The notes beneath the pieces are model-generated. The model was given only the letters and a program-made list of their open reading frames with translations, made no database searches and was not told the DNA's origin. A program made the position numbers and the translations under genes. From the NCBI GenBank assembly GCA_014621425.1, contig JAANBB010000010.1, positions 1 through 64,000 of the forward strand: 64,000 nt of DNA, in the 5' to 3' direction. The DNA comes from Cylindrodendrum hubeiense. Its lineage: Eukaryota > Ascomycota > Sordariomycetes > Hypocreales > Nectriaceae. Positions 56,627 to 64,000 of this stretch are shown here, piece after piece (the first letter of the stretch is position 1; every line of letters begins with the position of its first letter).

Positions 56627-56935
56627 CTAAATTGCGGAAGTACTTGGGCTACTTTCTCGTATAGCCTTCCACTCTCTGCGAAAAGGGTTGTATTCGAGAT
56701 GATATGACCCCTCCATATCCTGTTCATCATTGTATTGATGAATGAGTTCCAGACTAGGTTCGCTGTAGTGTCCCATGAACTCTAGTTCAAGCTTGAACTC
56801 GAGCCCAACATCTAGATCTCCGCGAAACTGAATTGCGAATGGCTCAGAGCGGATCATCCTACTGTTGTTTTCAAGTTTGACCGATTGCAGGAACGTGACT
56901 GGGGTGCCGTCCACATCAACGCCACCTACCGTCAA
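56627..56935 (-). pseudogene. Out-of-frame C-terminal extension of the sirtuin gene
   Basis: The minus strand reads LTVGGVDVDGTPVTFLQSVK and LEFKLELEFMGHYSEPSLEL to TAA at 56627, the usual C-terminal domain that follows the sirtuin fold in this fungal subfamily. It is one frame away from the end of the sirtuin exon. A 91-bp intron (GTGATG...CACGAG) could in theory join them, but it would remove 30 codons that look conserved. A frameshift near 56938 is more likely. Shown separately for this reason. Confidence 0.5.
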
Positions 56936-57941
56936 CTCGTGTCAACCCTCGCTGTGAGTTTTGAGTTGAATGACGAGGCGACGGTGGAGGATGAACTGGG
57001 GAATGGGAATCTTGAGATTTCCATCACTCGGGTCATCAAGTCATCGGTGTCAGAATGGATGCGCAAGCCAGAAAATTCGTCCAATGGCGTATCCTGGAGG
57101 TTGCAAATAATCAACTTGGCATCTTTCCTCTCACCGACGATTTCGGGAATTTGGTTGGCTGGAGTTACCGTTAGGGAAGATCCGAGGACGAGACAGAGGT
57201 CTGTCTTTCCGGCATGATCAAATGCGCGTTGCAAAGGTTGATCGGGCAATGGCTCCCCAAAATTGATGATGCTGTTGTGCAGATCTCCGTCGCATAGAGC
57301 ACATTTTCGCCCTGTGCGGTGGTCATGGACCGTCTTTTCGTAGGTGGCAACAGCTCGGAAGTCTGGTTTGCGTAAGAAGAAGTTTGAGGCATTGGAGAGA
57401 TTATAATATACCTCGAATGTACTCCTTTCCGCATTCTTTGCAGTACTCACGGTTGTTGTTTCCATGAAGCTCTGATATGTTGCTCTATCACAATAAAGAG
57501 TCGGCAAGAGATACATCACGTGTATCTAGATGCGTTGGACTTACTGGCAGTATCCCACTCCTCCTGTGCAAGCCGTCGCAGTTCTGACTAATCAAATAGT
57601 TTAAAATACCTCGGTTCTGTAACTCAAAGAGCGTCATGTGCGTAGGTGTTGGAATAGCCTGCAGGGTGTTCACGGCTTTTCCAGTCGACTTTCTTCCCTG
57701 AGCACGCAATGTCCAGACGCCTTCGGGGCCTCGAAAGTCGGGAATGCCTGCAAATACTTAGCTGGAAATCTCCGATCGACAAGTGAGGCATACCGGCAGA
57801 AGTAGAGATGCCCGCCCCGGTGAAAGCAATGAAGTGTTTACTTTCCCATATCTGAGTGGCAAGGGCTTTGGCCTTTCGGGCGAGCTCGTCAGGCTCCTCG
57901 CGCCTTTCAACGTCGGGGACTTTGGGAGCGGAGGATACCAT
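56932..57941 (-). CDS. Sirtuin NAD-dependent deacylase (SIRT6/7-like), four exons
   Basis: Minus-strand exons 57941-57794, 57747-57520, 57471-57412 and 57362-56932 give 288 residues. The ATG at 57941 (MVSSAPKVPDVE) is preferred over 57974. Motifs: FIAFTGAGISTSAGIPDFRG for NAD, LISQNCDGLHRR, the catalytic His in LHGNNNREY, a zinc site of two CxxC pairs (CKECGKE and CALCDGD), GEPLPD, and LCLVLGSSLTVTPANQIPE. The enzyme removes acyl groups from lysines using NAD, mostly in nucleus or cytoplasm. Intron 2 is uncertain: CCA/GTAAGT looks a better donor but breaks the frame, so CAC/GTGATG at 57519 was used. The frame ends at 56932, about 100 residues earlier than relatives; the missing tail lies out of frame just downstream. 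Confidence 0.8.
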
Positions 57942-58995
57942 GGTAGTTTTACTCAGTATAATGATGAATCCCAACTCCTTGATATGGAAGATAGTGAGCT
58001 CGATGGGCTACGCTGCGTGCTGCCTTCATGCAAAAGACGATTGCTGACCATGGACCGCTGGGGTCTATTAGCATAACCTCATCGAAAATGGGCTGATTGC
58101 TTCATAAATCCCAAACAAGCTAGCGCAAGCGCCATCGCCAAGTCTTAAATTCCAGGCAGAAGCTGCTGCCTGATAAAACTTTCACTCTCTATGAACAAAC
58201 TTGAAATAATACGGAATAGAGGCGAACGGTTTGAGATATGGACATCGGCGGAACTTAATCGCGCTATCCGTGATGAGAGGAAGTAAGTAAATTAGACCAT
58301 CCGTGATGGAATTGAATGATCCGAGAGAGTGATCAAATGTGGTTAGCCTGAGGGTCGTATTGCACGTATCGCCGATCTTGGTCGGCCTCATACGCGTGTA
58401 AGCCACTGATGACATTTTGTACGCGTATGTTTCTATCCGCCGCGAGGACGATTGGCTTATTGCGCCCCTGCTTTCTCCATTTTCCGTACTTTTTATAGCA
58501 GTCGCCAGAGGTTGAAACCGCGTGGCTTGTTCGTTCCCAGACTAGCGACTCATTCGGCTTGAATGTACGATTCACTAACCACCTTAGTCCCTCTCGATGG
58601 CCAAGATGCCTCCGGGACCCGAGTAATACGAGAGAAACCGATGCGGGGTCGTTCCGAAGTTTCCGGTGATGACAACTCCAACATCAGATGATGACGCGCA
58701 TGATGCTGGTGTTCCAGAGATCCGGTTCCCTATTGGCCTTTGGCGTCTGTGTCCCCCCTTTTATTGTTCGTAGACAATGTGATATTTAAAGATGAGCCGC
58801 CTGCCATCGCGTTTTGAGATTTCCCAGCCTTTGGAACCAACGACGGCCGAAATATTTACAGGGCGTCTTGCTGCGAACTGATATAATAGTCGACACACCT
58901 CGATTCCCTACGAGCCTGCAAGTGGCCCGTTTAGAACAACATACGCTTCGCCCGTAACTTCCCGATCGAAGCGATTTTATTGCGAATCCGGCACT
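57942..58995. other. Divergent intergenic region
   Basis: About 1 kb between the sirtuin and FAS1 starts. Minus-strand frames at 58182-58575 have no recognisable content. No element named. Confidence 0.45.
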
Positions 58996-60416
58996 ATGAA
59001 GCTCGCCATATCCCTGGCATCCGTCGCTGCGGTATCAGCACTCGCTGTGCCGAAGGATGGCCCCGGATTCTTCAAGGACCAGGTCCACCACGCGGAATCT
59101 TTGCTCGGAGATGCTCAGTCGAAGCTGTCCACCTCCTTTGACGAAGCTGTCGATTTCTTTTCGCCCGGAATAATTGATGCTATTCACAACGCCAAAGAAA
59201 CAATTCGAGATGAGGTCGGCGAAATACTTGCCCACAAATCTAGCTCCCACAGCAGTGCATCCACATTCGAGTACGACCTTGACGTCGTCGACCACGATCT
59301 ATCTAACTTGACCATCTTCGAGATCCTTTCCAAGAGTACCCATGCGACAAAGTTTTACGAGCTTGTGAAGGACTATGAAAACGTGGTGAAGCTGCTCAAT
59401 GACTCCGACACTGCCTCTACCCTGTTCGTGCCGATCGATCAGGCTTTCGAGAACATCCCCGAGCACAAGAAGCCGAGCGACGAATTCGTCGAAAGTCTAC
59501 TCAATTATCATGTTGCAGTGGGTGAATACCCTGCTATCAAGGTCCTCAAGTCACACACCATCCCAACAGCATACGACGAGCCGCTCCTGGGTGGAGAGCC
59601 CCAGCGCATCCGAGTTAGCGTTGGGATATCGGGCGTACGGCTGAACGTCTACAGCAAAGTGGTCGCTGTGAACATTGTGAGATTGATTACCTGAATCCAT
59701 CTCGTCCTATGCTCGTTTGCGCCTAACAACAACTACAGAAAGCCAAGAATGGCTACCTTCACGCCGTCAACAAGATCCTCATTCCACCGCCCTCGATCGG
59801 CCGAGTTATTAGCGTCTTTCCGAGCACATTCTCCACTCTTCTCCTCGCATATGAGAAGACTGATTTTGTCGAGTATATACATACCATCGAAACGGTCGGC
59901 AGCACAGTGTTCGCCCCTTCAAACTCTGCATGGAAGCGCCTAGGCTTCAAGGCAAACGCGTTCCTCTTCAACACTGAACAAGGAAAGAAATATCTCAAAG
60001 CACTCTTGAAGTATCAAATTGTGCCGAATGTCACACTATATAGTGATGAGATTTACTACGGAGACGAGAATGAAGCAGCGGTACCTGACAAGGACAATGC
60101 GAATAATGTCGACCACTTTCACTTAGAGCTCCATCCCTTGCTAGAGAACAGTAGTTTGGGAGTGGACGTATACAACTGGAGGGGATGGGCCTCGATCGTT
60201 GTCAACGGAGCCGTGAAGGCTGGGTTCATCGATGCAGTTGGCAAGAACGGTGTACTCCATGTGGTGGAAGATGTCCCCCTCCCTCCCCACAAGCGTGGCG
60301 GGAAGGAGGGCAACGAATGGAACGGGGAGATTGAAGTGGAAGATTTGATTGAGAGGCTGAGCGAGTTTGTTGACGATGCAGACGATCAAGATGAAGATTG
60401 GGTGGGCGACCTGTAG
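58996..60416 (+). CDS. Secreted protein with two fasciclin (FAS1) domains, two exons
   Basis: Exons 58996-59676 and 59739-60416 give 452 residues. It starts with a signal peptide (MKLAISLASVAAVSALA). FAS1 domain 1 spans about 105-245 (LTIFEILSKSTHATKFYELV, STLFVPIDQAFENI, LLNYHVAVGEY, then NGYLHAVNKILIPP after the intron). Domain 2 spans about 250-395 (STFSTLLLAYEKTDFVEYI, TVFAPSNSAWKRLG, LLKYQIVPNVTLYSD, GVLHVVEDVPLPP). FAS1 domains mediate adhesion to surfaces or partners; fungal members are often wall or extracellular proteins. The tail is highly acidic (DDADDQDEDW) and there is no GPI-anchor signal. The intron is GT-AG and joins AVNI to KAKNGY. No break seen. Confidence 0.87.
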
Positions 60417-60636
60417 AGGACGAAAAGCTGCGAGGCTTCACGAGACGGTGAGACGGGGCGCGTATAAGAAGAACTCCACTTACACTCACTCATGACTTAA
60501 ATGCAAATTAGATCGAAAATTCACAAGTAGTCAAGTTGACACACCATTCCAAGTTTCCCGCATTCTTTACGCTAGATGGTAAATTACGATATGAAAATGA
60601 TGTGAACTAGCGAGTGTAATTCCTCGAGACTACTTA

Positions 60637-63237
60637 CTACCTCTTCCCGCGCAAAGGAAGTGTGGTAGTTTGCCCAAGCTGAAACCGCTTTCTTCCCTGG
60701 CCATCTCTTTCAATCTCAGGCAAGGCGTTTCCGGCATCATCCTTAACAACCCGGTTATCCCCGTTCGGAAGGGTGATGACTAGGGCCTTCCAAGGTGCCT
60801 CAAAGCCGGAACTTTCGTCTCTTGTAAACCTGACGACCACATCCGAAGCAGTAGTCTTGTAGGCAAGCGTATACTGTGAGATCTTATTTATGGCAACGGA
60901 CGAGACACCATCGTCCTCATGCCAGGCGTTCTCGTACCACTTGCCCTTGGAGTCTCCCTTGGGCGGGAAGATTTCAACAGCTCTCCAGTCATCCAAGGGG
61001 AGCTCTGCAGGGTTGGTGGTTTCACCAGGGGACAAGACCTGGACATCCCTTCCGACAGGAATGGCTGAGCCGACCCTTGCAAGCACTGGGATGCCTGCTC
61101 CGTGCCACTCCGCATCCACCGTCGCCCAAGCTCCGGCTGGGAAATAGTCGTATGGTGCATTCGTATTGAAGAAACCCTCGTCATCCTCGGTAGCTTTGGG
61201 CAAGTAGACACTGGCTTTGCTCACACCAGGTTCGAAAACTCCGCCAATCATTAGCGAATCGCCCAACCAGTACTGGGTCTCTCCGTCCAAGATCTTGGTT
61301 GTCCAAACCTCAGGATCAGCCTCATAGCCCCAGCCGGTCCATCGCTGCGGCGGAGTAGCCTTTAGATGGCTTTCCAGCATCAGGGAGTAGATGTACGGGA
61401 TCAGGGCATATCTACGCTTGATGGTTTTGCGCACGAGCGGCGTGATCTCGGGGTACATCCAGGGTTCGATGACGTCGCCAATGCTGTTGTCGCTGCCCGT
61501 TTTGAAGCAGTTGATGGCGAAGCGAGGGGAGTAAATGCCCTGTTGTACCCAGCGGAGGAGCAGTTCTGGAGATGGCTGGGGGCCTTCGAAACCGCCAATA
61601 TCATGGCCGTAGCACTGCATGAGACACATGCCAGCGTTCAAGGATAGTGCGTTTGCGCCCTTCATGTTCGACCAGCTAGTGACGTTGTCACCGCTCCACG
61701 AACTGCAAGCGTACCGCATCGTGCCAGGAGTGGCGCTGCGGGTGAGAATGAATGGCCGGAGATGGGGTTCATTGTCGACAAGCGCGTCGTGGGATGATTT
61801 GCCATGCAGCTCGGTGTGCAAACTGCGACCCCAAAACCCAATCTGGGGTCTGTTTTTAGCACCTTCGGGGATCTCGAGTGAGGGAAGATCCAATGCACAT
61901 TCCCAGTTGTCGTCGGGGACCGTGTACTCGTTGTTGTCGTTCCAGATACAATCGATTCCCTGCTGGCGGAGCGTCTTGACTCCGTCGTACCACCACTTGA
62001 ATCCCGCAACCGAAGTGAAGTCAATGTGGCCTCCCTCTCCACTCTCACCACCACCGGCACTCCACAGCCGCGTGACAGCTGTTTGCTTGGTGACAGGATC
62101 TGTGAACAGGCCCCCAGCATCCTTCAGCTTCTGATACTCGGGGTGGTTCGCGAGGACGTAGGGCTTCACGTTTGCAATCAGCCTGATTCCTAACTTGTGG
62201 TATTCCTTGATCCAGGCTTCCGGATCCGCAAATCTATGTCGGTTCCATGTGAAAACATTGCGGGTTTTGGGCGGAGTCTCGGCAACAGTGTAGCCGGAGG
62301 ACATTTGGTATGCCGAGCAGGGAATGTCGTTTTCCTTCATCTTGCGGGCCAGCTCTAGAAGTGCCTCGGAAGCAGGGGGATCGTCAAGCATGGAGTACTT
62401 CATGCCGCCGGATAGATATCCAAAAGCCCATCTCGGGACCAGCAACGGATAACCAGCCATATCGGCATAGGTCCTCACGATGTCTTTGATGGTCTTTCCA
62501 ACGATCAAGTATTCCTCCAGGCCGCCAAAGTCCTGGCGGTACACCTTGTAATATCCCCACATGCCGTCCATTTCAGCGCCAATGGAGTATTCTCCTCTGG
62601 CATGGGAGCTGGAGAAGAGCGCTACACAGCCATCCGGTGTCGCGTTGATCAGCAAGGGGATGTACTTATACAACGGGTCAGTTTTGTGGACATCGTATCC
62701 AAAACTGTCGGTAGCTGTCAACCGGAATCGCCGGCCAGACAAGTCCATTGGCGCAGCCTTTTCGCCCAGGCCCACGTGAAGAGTGTTTCGGTTGAATTTG
62801 GAGTAGCGGGCCACTCCTGCACCGTCCACGGCATATGAACGATGGGGAACATCTTGGTGCAGAGGCTCGAATTTGGAGCCAGCCAATGAGACAGACACAA
62901 GTGGTGATGTGCCGTCCCAGTCAACCTTTGCAGTAATGTCGCCAAGTTGAATCTTTTTGCTGGATGCAGATGACTCGACGTGAATATTTGTACCAGCCAA
63001 ATCCTGCTTCATGCGAGGAACGCTTGGGTGAGGGGGCAGGGGGTGGCTATCGGACGTGAAGGTAGTCCGGAATACGTTGGAGCGGACCGCTTCAAACGAG
63101 AAGTTGAATGGGAGCTGCGGGTCTTTGGATGTGAGCTGCACCTGTGGTGCGTCATTGGCGGCTCCATCTTGAGATGGGGCCCAGTTCTCGGGAACGCGTT
63201 CGGATTGAGGCATGGTGATCCAGTATTGGGGAAGCAA
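60637..63237 (-). CDS. Intracellular GH31 alpha-glycosidase
   Basis: Single exon of 866 residues; a second ATG at residue 9 (63213) is as likely a start. The GH31 barrel is intact: LLVPRWAFGYLSGGMKYS, the catalytic nucleophile D434 in CIWNDNNEY, the acid/base D517 in SSWSGDNVTSW, and GHDIGGFEGP. A beta-sandwich precedes it (TLHVGLGEKAAPMDLSGR) and a C-terminal domain follows (AVEIFPPKG, WYENAWHEDDG). There is no signal peptide, so it is probably cytosolic. GH31 includes alpha-glucosidase, alpha-xylosidase and others; alpha-glucosidase is most probable but the substrate is not certain. The FAS1 gene converges on it from the left (220 bp). I see no CGG-N5-CGG word in its upstream region. Confidence 0.87.
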   Translation of the reverse strand: MLPQYWITMPQSERVPENWAPSQDGAANDAPQVQLTSKDPQLPFNFSFEAVRSNVFRTTFTSDSHPLPPHPSVPRMKQDLAGTNIHVESSASSKKIQLGDITAKVDWDGTSPLVSVSLAGSKFEPLHQDVPHRSYAVDGAGVARYSKFNRNTLHVGLGEKAAPMDLSGRRFRLTATDSFGYDVHKTDPLYKYIPLLINATPDGCVALFSSSHARGEYSIGAEMDGMWGYYKVYRQDFGGLEEYLIVGKTIKDIVRTYADMAGYPLLVPRWAFGYLSGGMKYSMLDDPPASEALLELARKMKENDIPCSAYQMSSGYTVAETPPKTRNVFTWNRHRFADPEAWIKEYHKLGIRLIANVKPYVLANHPEYQKLKDAGGLFTDPVTKQTAVTRLWSAGGGESGEGGHIDFTSVAGFKWWYDGVKTLRQQGIDCIWNDNNEYTVPDDNWECALDLPSLEIPEGAKNRPQIGFWGRSLHTELHGKSSHDALVDNEPHLRPFILTRSATPGTMRYACSSWSGDNVTSWSNMKGANALSLNAGMCLMQCYGHDIGGFEGPQPSPELLLRWVQQGIYSPRFAINCFKTGSDNSIGDVIEPWMYPEITPLVRKTIKRRYALIPYIYSLMLESHLKATPPQRWTGWGYEADPEVWTTKILDGETQYWLGDSLMIGGVFEPGVSKASVYLPKATEDDEGFFNTNAPYDYFPAGAWATVDAEWHGAGIPVLARVGSAIPVGRDVQVLSPGETTNPAELPLDDWRAVEIFPPKGDSKGKWYENAWHEDDGVSSVAINKISQYTLAYKTTASDVVVRFTRDESSGFEAPWKALVITLPNGDNRVVKDDAGNALPEIERDGQGRKRFQLGQTTTLPLRGKR

Positions 63238-64000
63238 TAGCTGCTAGATCCTGAGATCAGGGACGAGATGGCCATATTATAACGCAATGTGCCTCCCCTC
63301 TTGTCGGTCAGGTGACAGAAAGCAACCATCGTCGTGGTGGTTTTACTCTTCTTCACTGGATGGATCGTTGGTGTCATAAGCGGCCACGACCAACCCCGCA
63401 TTGAGGGGGCCACATGGGGCCATGGCACTGTTTGTTTGGCTAGCGGAGTAATTCCTACCGGCAATTGGGCAATTGAGCACTTCAATTGTGAATATCTTGA
63501 ACATTTGCCCCGCGATGCCGTTCATCACCTAATAATTAGGTTGCGGGAAGTGACCGTGTGATAATGCCTTGTGGTTAATAAAGGACCCGTGGCTGCTCAA
63601 GCGGTGTGAAGTCTATACGATACTGTAGCATCAATAATGGCGCGTGCATTCAGTTGGGTACTAAAGAAGTGATGGACGAGAGAGTGTGCCTGGATTGAAT
63701 ACGAGGTTGCCATTGCCTTTATCATCTCAAATCGAATCAAGCATCGACCGCTGCGCGCCTCCCCGCAGCGCAATTTGACTAACTATACTAACACGACACA
63801 CTGCATATCTCACACCAGTGTCCAGCTTACTGAGATTGATCAACGACTGTACTTACGTGTCGCAAGTGTTTTAATGGCATTTCCCGCAGAATAGAGCAAG
63901 TTAAATATGAAATATAGCTGTAAACCTCGTAGATTGAAGTAGGGCGGACAACACTATAGGGTAGCCACTATCGCAACATTGACGATCGCGGCGTTGTAAG
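63238..64000. other. Intergenic, upstream of GH31
   Basis: No gene, RNA or repeat recognised up to the window edge. Short frames on both strands overlap and have no recognisable content. Confidence 0.45.

Noticed and set aside
61662..62134. Plus- and minus-strand frames inside the GH31 gene
   Set aside because: Shadows of the GH31 coding sequence.

Overview
The window comes from a filamentous ascomycete (Pezizomycotina). The genes carry short GT-AG introns (about 46-98 bp) with CTAAC-like branch sites, and include two Zn2Cys6 regulators, a bZIP regulator, an ankyrin STAND/NLR-type receptor, and many secreted or intracellular carbohydrate-active enzymes. One transposon relic is extremely A+T rich in the way left by repeat-induced point mutation (RIP). 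A Sordariomycete, perhaps Hypocreales, is my guess from gene style only. No tRNA, rRNA or CRISPR was seen.

Layout: (1) 1-8.2 kb is an accessory, repeat-prone zone. It holds the 3' end of one ankyrin gene, a complete three-exon NACHT-ankyrin receptor on the minus strand, and a broken member of a fungal family, disrupted by a 10-bp tandem duplication, another frameshift and two in-frame stops. (2) 8.9-19.7 kb is a compact carbohydrate-utilisation cluster: secreted GH93 exo-arabinanase, Zn2Cys6 regulator, divergently transcribed MFS sugar/alpha-glucoside-type transporter, secreted alginate-lyase-fold enzyme and intracellular GH3 glycosidase. A 14-bp word of the form CGCGGARTATCGGG (CGG-N5-CGG) sits upstream of the GH93 gene, between the regulator and the transporter, and upstream of GH3. 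This looks like a local regulon with its own operator. (3) 20-35 kb holds a DUF3425-type bZIP, a BTB/POZ protein, a seven-exon alkaline ceramidase with a 13-bp microexon, two decayed genes and a six-exon Zn2Cys6 regulator. (4) 37.7-44.4 kb holds a Dal5-like permease, a 3-hydroxyacyl-CoA dehydratase of fatty-acid elongation and a seven-exon CocE/NonD hydrolase. (5) 45.7-50.8 kb holds a DJ-1/PfpI pseudogene, a secreted Thr-rich cell-surface-like protein, and a whole pogo/Fot-type transposon bounded by 50-bp terminal inverted repeats and TA duplications, with a later non-degraded insertion inside. (6) 51-64 kb holds an uncharacterised protein, a ten-exon sugar transporter with a 12-bp microexon, a sirtuin whose C-terminal extension is out of frame, a two-FAS1-domain secreted protein and an intracellular GH31 glycosidase.

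Exon models were made by hand from frame continuity, splice signals and remembered family conservation. They are predictions, not transcript-supported structures. All function calls are from recognition of motifs; no database search was run.
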